Part shown: positions 1 to 12,340 of the stretch, piece after piece
Layout of the letters: each line of letters starts with the position of its first letter
Numbering within the stretch: the stretch's first letter is position 1
DNA from: Fistularia commersonii
Lineage: Eukaryota; Chordata; Actinopteri; Syngnathiformes; Fistulariidae
Assembly (NCBI GenBank): GCA_037954325.1
Contig: JBBMNZ010000035.1
Span: 3,266,501 to 3,330,500 of the forward strand
DNA length: 64,000 nt
Reading direction: 5' to 3'
Position numbers and translations under genes: made by a program
The notes under the pieces: model-generated
The model's input: the letters and a program-made list of their open reading frames with translations, nothing else
The model's database searches: none
What the model was told of the DNA's origin: nothing

Positions 1-97
1 AAGATGAGGATGCGCCTCTCGAACAGCATGCTGGCGTAGAGCTGGAGGAGGTTCCCAACGTCCACAGCCACGATTAGCTCCGTCAGATTCCTCTGGC

Positions 98-128
<31 letters not shown>

Positions 129-3100
129 TTGAGTCTCAATAAAACATCCTTTAGGCTATACCATTTTATATGGCCGCAAACATCTCAAAAAGGTCCGATT
201 GTCCTAAAAAAAATGACCAAACACGTGCATTGATCATAAACTACATTTCCCATAATTTATGCCGATCACGTTACCGGTGAAGCGACGGCATCCCACCGTT
301 AGACAGCAGTGTATCCACATCAATACGATTTTATACAAGATTTTATACAAATTTTATACAAATCCTCCTTCCTACTATTATTTATTATCTATTACTGTTA
401 TGTTTTTACTTGAAACTCTGGCACAACAATTTCCTTCGGGATTAATAAAGTTGTTCTCATCTCATCTCATCTCATCTCTCAAGTGGAACTGAGAAATGCA
501 AATCCCTAAATGTCCAGGACTGGAAAAGTCGATGCCGATGGAAGGTTGCTTTGAGAAAGATGGGACTGCATATGTAACATTTTGTATTTAATGAATCTAA
601 AATTCAGTGCTGTTTAACATTAAGGAGCAGTTACATTTATTTTACGTTACGTTTAGTTGTATTTATACTGTTGAGGGCAACAATTATGCTGATTTGTCCC
701 TCTGTGAAAATGAGTTTGACCCTCCTACTGTAGGTGATGACACACGAACGCCTTACTCACGTTCTCAGGAATGGACGGGAGGCTCCTGGGATCCGGAGCG
801 ATGAAATATGGGACCTTGCCAGAAAACAAACGAGATCATGTTATATTTTGTGTATTTATGGGTTTTGCGCCCCCAAAACTATGTCTGATGTTAGTTTGGA
901 TTTGGCGTTTGGATGTTTTGTTTCGCTCTTCATCGCCCTCCACGTTGGACCTGCGGTGGTCGGGAGGCTTCGCCGCGGCGAGCGGACCTCGCCTTGGTTC
1001 CCTGAAGACCTTTCACCTCGACCCAGAGGGGACGGGTCTCTGGGTGAAAGGTCTTCAAGGAATCCGGATCCGACAGCGAGAGCCACCAGCTGGACGACGG
1101 AGAACCTTCGGATGAGGTCAATTGGGTTAACGTTAGGGAGATCAGTGTCAGGGGTTAGCGTGATTAGCGTTAGCGTTGTTAGGCCGTCGGCGGGCCGACA
1201 AGCGGCGGCCATCGCCCTGGAGCCGCGGGGACCCCCCTGGGGGACTCACCCCTTCATGTCCGGCGGGGCGGGACACGCCGGTGCTGACCACTATCTGGTC
1301 GCCCTCAGGGGAAAATGGAAAAACACAGGATGCTAACCGCCGTCACAAAAACTAGCGCGACTCCAGCGGCGAGCGCCGGGACTTACCATCTGCAGGGCGA
1401 CTGATCCCGCGGCCGGCGGAGCGGGTTGCTTGTAGAGCGAAGCCAGCAGCACTTTCAACTCATTGGTCTGTGAGGGAGGGGTGGGCGGGGTTTAATGCTA
1501 GTCATGTGATCCGTCGGTATGACGATGCAGGTAAACAATGAAGGCCTCACCTGTCCTTTGGCGATGTAATCGGCGAGGCTGTTGAGGAGTTTGTAAAAGA
1601 CTTCGAACCAGGGGAGGTAGCTGAAAGAGTGTTGTTATTAGACTTACACACAAACACACACACACACACACACGTGCACACAAACTTACCTGACGATGCA
1701 CAGGCAGGTCTGTGTGCTGCTGGCAAGGCGGCAGAAGCCGAAGCGCTGGCATCCCTCCAGGTTGGTCAGCGCGAAGGTGAAGTGCTGCACGGCGGCCACG
1801 TCCTTCGCCCTGAGCCAGCAGGGGGCGCCATTTTGTGTTTTATTTCAGTACCCCAAATACTTTTACTTTGTGTTTGTTGCATTTTTAATATTTCGGATTC
1901 ATTCATTCATTCATTCATTCATTCATTCATTCATTAACCAGCCTACGTAACAGCAATCCCAGCTGGGGGGGGCGGAGCTTAACCAGGAGGGGTTCAGCTG
2001 TCAATCACAACCATATCCAATCAAGATATCTCACTTTAAATTAAAATAAAATGATTAGTTCCATATTTTAAGTGTGAGTCATATTGATCAGTTGATTGAT
2101 AATTGATCCTAAAGATGATAATAATACCGCACAAACCTTTGGATGTCATACGGGAAGCAGAATCTGGACAGGGTTTGGCAGGAATCCTGACACGGGAGGA
2201 ATAGACATTGGTGCAATTAATGCAGTTAATTAACTCAATTAATGAGTGCGAGAACATTATGGGATGTATCCAACTGCACCGCCTACCTCCTCGCTAGAAT
2301 CCTCTGGAAACTGAAGCACCACGAAGGGATCTGCGGGATAAAAAAAACGTCGGCACTGCCGTTCATTAACGGTTAATTGATAAAATTAGGTATTGATTTT
2401 AAGAATCTATTTGATAAAATATGATATTGGAAAGTGTTGAATGATCAGGTTTTATGTCATACTTATTAACTGTCAGTTAACAGTGTGATAATGATGACTT
2501 GTGTTAAGTAAGTAAGCCATGAATTTAATCAAACATTATTTGCGCACAGAGCCATGGGGAGGGACAATCACAGCTGTGATTGGACAAATCAGCTGTCAAT
2601 CAAATACATCCAAACGTCCACCTTCTTCAGTAGGCTTTCAATGAACCTACTGAAGGGAGGAGAACGTAGAAAACCCAAAGCTAGAACCCAGTAGAACCGA
2701 GGGGTTAGAAGCCGAAACCCTCCTGGTGGAAACGACTCATGCAAATATATAGCCTTTTTAAAAAGTCATTCAGCAATAGTCGAATAAGAAAATTATTACA
2801 CAGCGATTTTAGAAAAAGCCAACACATTACACAGCATCATCACAAAGAATAAAAAAATCACACAGTCTGTGCCAGGTTTCCAGGAAAACACCAGCTGAGT
2901 TAAAACCATCCAGAAATGTGACATGATTTTTCTTTAATTCCGAGCAGAACGCAGGAAGTGGTCTGAGTGTGGGGGAACCCACACCAGCCCCTCAACCACG
3001 GCCCTGCAGACTCACACAGGAAATCAATAGCGGGACAGAAACCAACCGAACCTAGATGAAAACACCAAGGTGGAACCAGGAGGTCCACACGGAGGTGACT

Positions 3101-3486
3101 TTACCTTTGTCTTGGGCCACGGGGCAGGCCGCCTCGAAGAACAGGTTGAAGGTTCTCTCGGGGTTTCGCCTGAAAGGGGAGAGAGGCGGGCGGCGGTGCA
3201 TTAAAGTGCAAAGACTCGCGTCGGAAAAAAACGCGCATTGACCAAGAGGGTTAAAACGCCACTTTGCGCAAACGCGGGGAAACGTCTGCTGCAGGAAACG
3301 GAGATTTTACACCGTCCTGAATGCGATTTCAAATCATTTAGAAAAGAAAAGTTGAAGAGCAAGCAGAGAGCGACGGCAGGAAGTTTCCTGAAGAGGAAGT
3401 GACAGAAAGCCACCAGAGCAGACGGCAGGCGGCCGATGAGGGTGATCGACATCGACGCCGTTATCTTACTTCAGTCTGGAGCCCAT
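1..3486 (-). CDS. dennd1c: DENN domain-containing protein 1C (connecdenn 3), 5' part, partial
   Basis: DENND1 proteins are guanine-nucleotide exchange factors for Rab35 in clathrin-coated vesicle and endosome traffic. Ten coding exons on the minus strand keep frame: 3470-3486, 3105-3169, 2287-2330, 2137-2186, 1690-1809, 1551-1620, 1387-1467, 1250-1303, 761-814 and 1-92, the last continuing off the edge. They give about 215 residues: MGSRLK start, FFEAACP, FCFPYD, VQHFTFALTN, RFGFCRL, YLPWFEVFYKLLN, LPSIPEN, then NLTEL and LYASMLFERRILI, i.e. the uDENN module and the beginning of cDENN. FFEAACP and VQHFTFALT point to DENND1C rather than 1A or 1B as I remember the families. All donors are GT and acceptors AG. 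The last acceptor visible (exon at 1-92) is preceded directly by (TG)n. The gene lies downstream of tubb4a on the same strand, as in human 19p13.3. The short exon 1250-1303 is the least certain; it rests on phase and weak similarity. Confidence 0.9.
401..480 (+). repeat. LINE 3' tail in dennd1c intron
   Basis: The sequence TTTCCTTCGGGATTAATAAAG followed by a short (TCTCA)n run at about 455-477 is the typical 3' end of fish L2/Rex-like non-LTR retrotransposons. No reverse transcriptase sequence is attached, so this is a 5'-truncated copy. Confidence 0.55.
1001..1060. repeat. Inverted repeat (hairpin) in dennd1c intron
   Basis: Left arm GAAGACCTTTCACC begins at 1004; right arm GGTGAAAGGTCTTC ends at 1056. 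An inner pair (ACCCAGAG / CTCTGGGT) extends the stem past a 4-base bulge. It lies in the intron between exons 761-814 and 1250-1303. No coding role is seen. Confidence 0.7.
1898..1935 (+). repeat. (ATTC)n microsatellite
   Basis: About nine copies of ATTC in the dennd1c intron between exons 1690-1809 and 2137-2186. Similar ATTC runs occur near 9,038 and 43,799, each at the edge of a copy of the dispersed fish repeat described at 43799-43998. Confidence 0.9.
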
Positions 3487-4016
3487 GGTGCCTCGGTGTG
3501 GCTGTGTCCATGTGTGGGGGGGCGGGAGAGGGTGGAACGGGGGCGTTGTCCTTCGGCGGCGGTCCGGCCTGCTGGGATGGAGCGGCGAAACCGACAGCCT
3601 TCCGTGATGTGCGTCAGAAGTGCCAAAAAAAAAAACAAAAAAAAAAAACAACAGAGATCCACTTCCTGCTTTGTGTGCGTTGCATCACCGCGCGTTTATT
3701 CAAATGGCACACGCACAGCCGTCACATTTCCTGCAAATACAAAATGAACCTCAATCTCAAACCTTTGCTTTCAGCCGGTGAGATTAAAAGCACGTCCTGT
3801 ATTATTCTGGAGAATACCAACACACACACCTGAACAGCTGCGTCGGTGACCTTTGACCCCTTTGGGGTAACAGGACCGGATGAGTTGAGACCTCTCTCTT
3901 AAACATGGCCGCCGGCGCTGCACGGCGATGGAGATTTATCGGCATCAATACAGGTGTGGATATTATCGTTTTTAGAATATAAAATAAAGGAAAAAAAGGC
4001 TTTTTTTTTGATAAAT
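3487..4016. other. Spacer between dennd1c and tubb4a
   Basis: This holds the dennd1c 5' leader and promoter side and the far 3' flank of tubb4a. It contains an A-rich tract at 3625-3648 and a short CA run near 3820. I see no further exon. Confidence 0.5.
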
Positions 4017-4022
4017 TTTATT
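4017..4022 (-). terminator. Candidate poly(A) signal of tubb4a
   Basis: TTTATT on the plus strand reads AATAAA on the minus strand, about 300 bases beyond the tubb4a stop codon. It is the first canonical signal after the stop that I noticed. Confidence 0.5.
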
Positions 4023-4320
4023 TCAATCTGTGCCAAATTAGATCGATGATCCGGGGAATGTGGGTTTCACAAGTATGGGTGACTCGTCCTCCGGGGAGGA
4101 GGAGGATGAGGAGGTCTGATGGGGTGATGAAGATGAACAGAGAGCTAAAGATGGCGAGACAACGAACTCGGACGCGTTAGCGACCGCCGTCTGACCGTGG
4201 AGACGGAGGACGGCCTGGGCGGAGGAGGGGAGGGGGAACAAAAAGCAACGAGGGCTGAAGGAGGCGGGCGGATGAAGTGACTGCGTTGTGATGACGGGAG
4301 ACGGCGAGCGACGGCGGCAT

Positions 4321-6312
<1,992 letters not shown>

Positions 6313-6344
6313 ACTTGCGGGCGGGAGACGACGAGCTGCGGGAA

Positions 6345-6380
6345 AGAAGAAGAAGAAGAAGAAGAAGAAGAAGAAGAAAA
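6345..6380 (+). repeat. (GAA)n run upstream of tubb4a ATG
   Basis: About eleven GAA units lie 30-70 bases upstream of the tubb4a start codon, so on the transcribed strand they are (TTC)n, probably in the 5' leader or core promoter. The surrounding 6150-6780 is CpG-rich, fitting a promoter. Confidence 0.8.
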
Positions 6381-8619
6381 AGCACGGGTGGAGCTGCTCG
6401 GTACCGATGCTACCGGTGCTCGCGGAGGCGTCAGACTGAATGGCGTAGGACCGCGGCGTCGGTCTTTAAAAGCCCCCGTCTCGCCGCCGGTTCCGCGGCT
6501 GCGCCGTGCCGGGCGGTACTGCAGCATGACGTCATCTCCATGGCAACGGGAACCGGGCACGGCGGACCAAACCGGCCCGGATGAGGGGCGGGGACGATCG
6601 GACCCAGCTTAAAGTAGTCCCCGAGCCTGCGTCTCTATCCGCGCCGGGCCGACAGCGGCCGAGCACCGCCATGCCGGAGCCTCCGGTATCGGCGGAACGC
6701 CGCGCCCTCCCGGTCACCCAGCGACTGAGAACGGACGCACGGCCGACGACTATTGACACGGCGGGCCGCCACCGGCTACCTCTCAAGTGCTGTTCGTCTT
6801 ATTTGATAAAAAATCCATTTGGATATAGTAAAATAAGCGCCGCTCATTGAGTAACGGGTACTCGGTGAATTCTCCAGGGCCCTCTCACAGGACTTCAATT
6901 TAAAAAAATATTTTATTAAACTAAAGCGGCCCCGGCACATTAGTAACCCCCCGCCCTGAAAACCCAACCCCCTCGCCGGATAGCATCTGATAAACGAGCC
7001 GGGGACCGGCGATGCTAACCGAATACGGTCTAGAAAATTCCACGTTAAACAACACTCAGGTCGACTCCAAAGTCCACGGAGAGATTTTAAACGTTATTTC
7101 ATTTGGGACGGGGAGGGGAATAAAGTTTTATTGTGTTTTTTTTCTTTTTTACACAAAACTTACGAACTCATCTGAATGATCCACCGGATGACTCAGGTGA
7201 AGCTAACCTAGACGATGTTAGCTTAATCAGCTCCAGTTCGGCTTGAACGAGCTCGTCGCGCCGGAAATGACGCAATGCACCTGAGCACGCACGGTTTTAC
7301 GTGCGGTGTTAGCAGCGGTTTTACGAAATAAACGTCCAAATAAAAAAAGAAATCCAACAAGAAATTAAGAGGGTGAGCATACATAGATGTATTTTACAAC
7401 ATTTTCGGGTAAACAAGCAGAGACCAGGTGAAGGGAGACGTAAAGGCACGACTGTTGATGTGGCGCAGGTGCGAATTCCACCACACGCGTTGCAGTACCA
7501 CCAAACGACCACAAGGGGGCGACAGAGATCCGCCCGAACCCACCCATCACACGCAACAGGTGTTGGACCGCCGGGACGCTCCTGGTATTTCCAGAATGCT
7601 TTAAAAACTTTAAATTATAAATATAAGCAAAGCACCAAGTATGACAGACTTTTTTTAACAGATTCACGTGAATTCACGCAATCGTGATTAGTATTAGTTC
7701 AGCTGTCAATCATGCAGAGACATCCAGCCCTCTCTTTTCACAGAAGGAACCCAAATCAGGAGAACATAGAGAGAACTAAGAGAAGAGAACATGGAAAGAA
7801 CCCAGCACATCATTGGATTCAAAGCATAAAGCTTCTTGCTTTGAGGCGGGACTGTGAGCAAAATCAAACCCACGCACTCACACGAACGCACGCTCACTGA
7901 ATTATTCAAGCAGGGATCTCTACCCATTATTTTTTTTTCTAATTGTGTGAAGTGAGGATGGCGTGTGTGAGATGAGTAGGAATAAAGGACATATGGAGGA
8001 GATGATTAAAAACTACTGCCTCTGGATAGCATGATAAAGCCCCTCCCCCCCTTCCCTCCATACCATCTACACCCCCTCTCCATATCACCCTCTCTATTCT
8101 TTTATTATTAGCACATTAAGTTTTTAGAGTCCTAGAAGCCGCAGGATAGGCGTGAAGCAAATGAAGATGAACACGCGCGGCATAGCTACTTGACATTCTG
8201 CAAAGACGGCTGCTGAGATCATCGCCTCCTCTTCCTCCTCCCCTCTGGAGGAGGTGAAGAGTGTGCCGCACATTGTCTCCTCTAAAAATAAAGCCTGATG
8301 TGCTTTTGTTTAAAAAATATCAGTCAAATGTGTTATTTCTCAAAACCTTAGCCACCCACCTTGCCATGCTTTTATCAACCCCCTTACTCACTTTTTCTCC
8401 AAGGCATCCCATAATGTCACTTTTTCTCTCTCTCTCTCTCTCACACACACACACCGAGAATGTTTCCCCCCGGTAAATTTCACAGCGGTTTGAGTTTTCC
8501 TCACAGTGTCGATCGGCTCAGCTGTCAATCACATGATCACCTGTCAATCATAGGGTCACCTGTCAATCACGTGAATTCTGTGACAACTGGCAGATACACA
8601 CCCCTGCCCAGCCTGACCT

Positions 8620-8622
<3 letters not shown>

Positions 8623-8674
<52 letters not shown>
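8623..8674 (+). repeat. (CA)26 microsatellite
   Basis: Uninterrupted CA dinucleotides over 52 bases in the spacer upstream of tubb4a. Confidence 0.95.
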
Positions 8675-8675
<1 letters not shown>

Positions 8676-9036
8676 CGGGCTTCCGTTCTAGTGTGCATGA
8701 AAAAAGGAATTATTGGTTATTTTTAATTCATGTGCACATCTAAAAGTTCACGTCACACCATGCACGTCTCCTTTTAGAGGAGCTGCAGTTGACGAAATAT
8801 GAATGGGTGACCACATGGATCACTTTTTTTTTCTCTTGGATCTAAATAAAATAATGTCCGCCCCCTGTTATATTCCTGGTCGTGTTGGGTTATTATGGGA
8901 TGCATCTCAAATCAATGAACAGGACTGTTTTACAAGGAAACAGGAACTTCCTGCTGATGCAGCGACAAACCCTTAAAAGCTCAAATGTATTTTTGTAATG
9001 GAAGTAGTTTGTTGTGAACCAGGGGGTACGAGGATG

Positions 9037-9320
9037 TTCATTCATTCATTCATTCATTCATTCATTCATTATCTTCACTAATTAGCCACAAGATCACGAT
9101 GAGAAAAGGAGGCAGCCAATCGCAGCTGACCTCAGGGTGAGAGAAGGGGTCAGCTGTCAATCACAGGGTCAGCTGTCAATCACAGGGTCAGCTGTCAATC
9201 ACAGGGTCAGCTGTCAATCAAGTGGCTATCTGTAAATCACAGAATCAGCTGTCAGTTAAAGGATCATTTGTTAATCATGTGACCAGATGTCAATCACATG
9301 GCCCCAGACATGGATGAGCA
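9037..9320 (+). repeat. Dispersed fish repeat copy with internal expansion
   Basis: It begins with (ATTC)n, then a GCCAATCGCAGCTGACC-like part and four tandem copies of GTCAGCTGTCAATCACAGG. The motif order matches the copy at 43799-43998, with the middle motif amplified. Confidence 0.6.
9149..9220 (+). repeat. 19-bp tandem repeat, 3.8 copies
   Basis: Unit GTCAGCTGTCAATCACAGG starts at 9149, 9168, 9187 and 9206, the first three copies identical. There are no spacers between units, so it is not a CRISPR array. The same motif occurs once or twice at many other places in the window. Confidence 0.95.
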
Positions 9321-9675
9321 ACTGTTTTTTTCCAGGTCAGAACTGGAAAAAATACAACTAAAAACCTTGTTTTCAGGTAATTTAGCGGATAATTCCGCTA
9401 ATTCCTTTCCTTTGGCAGCTGAGCCACATGACCTCCCTCAGCCGGAGCTATGACACAACCTTCCAAAAGTCCAGGGAAAAATTAAATCAGATAAAAAAAA
9501 GGACACTCTTATTCCGGGACAACAAACACCTACAGGCATCTATTATGATGAGACGTTCACAATTATCCATGGCAACCAAGAGCCGGGGTTAGCGAGTCCA
9601 GCGCTGATTAGGATTCCTGCTCAAAAAAACGGCTTCAAATGAGCAAAGTGGATTGACCCTGACCGTCTGACCCCT

Positions 9676-9706
<31 letters not shown>

Positions 9707-10480
9707 ACACACACAAACATTGGGCAGCGTCACATCGACCCAGAGAGCTCTGACCAGAGGTGGCGCCGCTGTAGAAATCGTGGAACTCGATATTCCCACG
9801 CGGTCCGCTGTCCGCGCCTAGCAACGTCTCGCAGTTCGGCGCCGAAACTGCAGGTGGGACGGAGGCCTGCAGGAATTTCGTGCGCCGTGGATTCACCGAT
9901 CGTGGAATCGCTCCGTCGGTTGGGTTACAGGAAACCCGATGCGTCCACGATGGCGCCTCGCGATCCTACACCGCAGAATCGATGAGCAAAATATGATCTG
10001 TTAATGGAGGGGGAGGGACTTGTGACAGGAAGACATTTTTGCGGGTCCACGGAGAACTTACCGCTCGGACGCCACAGAAATCGAAACAAAAACAGACCTG
10101 TCAATCAAACAAGATGACTATATGAGGTTTACGATCATCTGTTAAAATCAAATGAATGAATTAAACCCGTGATGCTCCTCTCACTCACAGTTCTCTTTGC
10201 TTTAATTGCATCTTCACGTTACATACTAACGTCATTATCTGTTTCTCGTCTGCGTAAGTTTCCCTCTTTGTACTGCAATGAAATGCACACACACACATAC
10301 ACACACACGTGCATGAGCGTAGCCGCAGCTCTTCTCTGGATGTGCCTTCGGACGCAGCCATCGTGTGTGTGTTTCCGCCGCCGCCGAAGATATTTATAGC
10401 GGCGCTTCATGCAAAAGAAGATAATGACTCATGAGGGAATTCACTTTGTATGTGTTCATTATAATTGTGTGCATGTGTGT

Positions 10481-10513
<33 letters not shown>

Positions 10514-11184
10514 GACACACATACACACTTCCTTCAGTTGTTGCTACTTATTTGCCCAATGTCACCTCTCCCTGAACCGGATTAGTTAAACGATGACAAA
10601 AAAAACAAGCTCGTCGAGTCCGCGTGAACGCAAAGTTACACGAAAGTCCGACTTTTTGACAGAAACGGCATCGGTCGATTACTGTAATTTCGGCAATTGG
10701 GTAATAAAAACAAAACAGCGACATGTTGGGACAAACAGTTCTTGTTCTCCTGAGAATCTTCTTCGGTTCATTCGGATCGTTGGCGTGACCCTCCTGACGG
10801 TCGGTGTTTTTTTAGCACTCGAACTTTTTGATTTTTGGTGAGACGGAGCGGTACTTTACACTGTTTGTGTCTAAATTGATGCTAATCCACACACCCTACC
10901 TGGGGAATACACCCGCACAGACTGTTTGTGGACAGTGGGAGGAAGACGGAGAACACGGAGAACCCGTCAGGAGCAGAGAGGGTTAAACCAAATCAAGCCG
11001 GGTTGTCGGAGGAGGTCTGGAAGATGATCTGTGATGAGGTCCGGTCAGGGTCCGCCATTGAAAAATAATGATTTCAATGGCGTGTGTGTGGGTGTGTGAG
11101 GTCCACTGTGGGTTCTGGCAGTGAAATGAATTCGGTAATAATGACAGAGGTGTTTGCTAAAACCTATTCCACACAATTACGCCA

Positions 11185-11219
<35 letters not shown>

Positions 11220-11374
11220 ATGCCCTTTTTGTGTCACATGCACAAATAGGAACGTGCACGCTTCTTTGACTGACGACGAGAGAGACGAGAACAGGTCGGG
11301 ATAAATAGGCTTCAGCACCAGCCAGAGATGCATCATGAATGGGAAACAGTGGGAGCCATGCCGTGATGAAGGTA

Positions 11375-11375
<1 letters not shown>

Positions 11376-11441
<66 letters not shown>

Positions 11442-11449
11442 TGTGTGTG
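11376..11449 (+). repeat. Long (GT)n microsatellite
   Basis: Nearly pure GT over about 70 bases, with one TTT interruption near its end. Confidence 0.95.
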
Positions 11450-11534
11450 GTGGGCTAATAGAGACAAAGATGAAGATGGACAAAAGAACCTTCACTAGCA
11501 AATGATGGTGTCTATTGAAAAAAAAATGGAGTCC

Positions 11535-12155
11535 ACGGGTTCTCCGCTACAGTTCTCCAGGTTCCTCATTGAGATCTCCAGGTTCCCCCATGGGTTCTCC
11601 AGGAACCTCCCCGGGTTCTCCAGGTCCTCTCCAGGTTCTCCTCCTGGGTTTTCCAGGTTCCCCGTTGGGTTCTCCAAGTTCCCCCTTGGTTCTCCAGGTT
11701 CCCCCATGGGTTCTCCTGGTTCCTTCCTAGCTTATCCAGGTTCCTTCCTAGGTTCTCCAGTTTCTCCCCTTGGTTCTCCAGGTTCCTCCCTGGGTTCTCC
11801 AGGTTCCACCATGGGTTCTCCAGGTTCCCCCATGGGTTCTCCCCCCTGGGTTCTCCAGGTTCCCGCTCCGTTTCTCTAGGTTTTCCCCTTCGGTTCTCCC
11901 TCTTGGTTCACCAGGTTCTCCCCTTGGGTTCTCCAGGTTCCCCCCTGGGTTCTCCGGGTTCCACCGTGGGTTCTCCAGGTTCCATCATGGTACTTCCAGG
12001 TTCCCCCATGGGTTCTCCCCCCTGGGTTCTCCAGGTTCCCCCTTGGATTCCCCAGGTTTCCCCCTTCGGTTCTCCCTCTTGGTTCACCAGGTTCTCCCCT
12101 GGGTTCTCCAGGTTCCTCCCTGGGTTCTCCCCCTGGGTGCTCCAGGTTCACCGTC
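11535..12155 (+). repeat. 21-bp minisatellite
   Basis: Roughly 25-30 diverged head-to-tail copies of a 21-base unit near GGTTCTCCAGGTTCCCCCATG, with some shortened units such as GGTTCTCCCCCCTG. Because 21 is divisible by three, several frames stay open and read as Gly-Ser-Pro repeats; these are not genes. The array abuts a minus-oriented dispersed repeat at 12150-12340. Confidence 0.9.
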
Positions 12156-12340
12156 TTCCTCCTGCAGTCCAAAAACAGCAGGTCAGCAGGTTCATTGGAG
12201 AAAAAAGGGAGTGCATGGTTGCACGTCTCCACATGTGATTGACAGGTGAGCCTGTGATTGACAGGTGACCCACCAGGTTAAGTCCCGCCTCCAGTGACGA
12301 TCGGGACGGGCGATGGCGCTCACTGCTGCCCCCTCTGGTG
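12150..12340 (-). repeat. Dispersed fish repeat copy, minus orientation
   Basis: Read on the minus strand it has two GTCAATCACA motifs, then TTTTTGGACTGCAGGAGGAAG, then GGTGAACCTGGAG running into the minisatellite at 11535-12155. This is the motif order of the common fish repeat seen at 43799. Confidence 0.6.

Noticed and set aside
9149..9220. CRISPR-like direct repeats
   Set aside because: Units are contiguous without spacers, in a vertebrate genome, and match a dispersed repeat motif.
9675..9896. 73-codon minus-strand ORF in a GC-rich patch
   Set aside because: Looked exon-like, but no family match, and it ends in CA-array codons.
11502..12249. Collagen-like Gly-Ser-Pro ORFs on both strands
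   Set aside because: Products of a 21-bp minisatellite whose period is a multiple of three; no start context or flanking exons.
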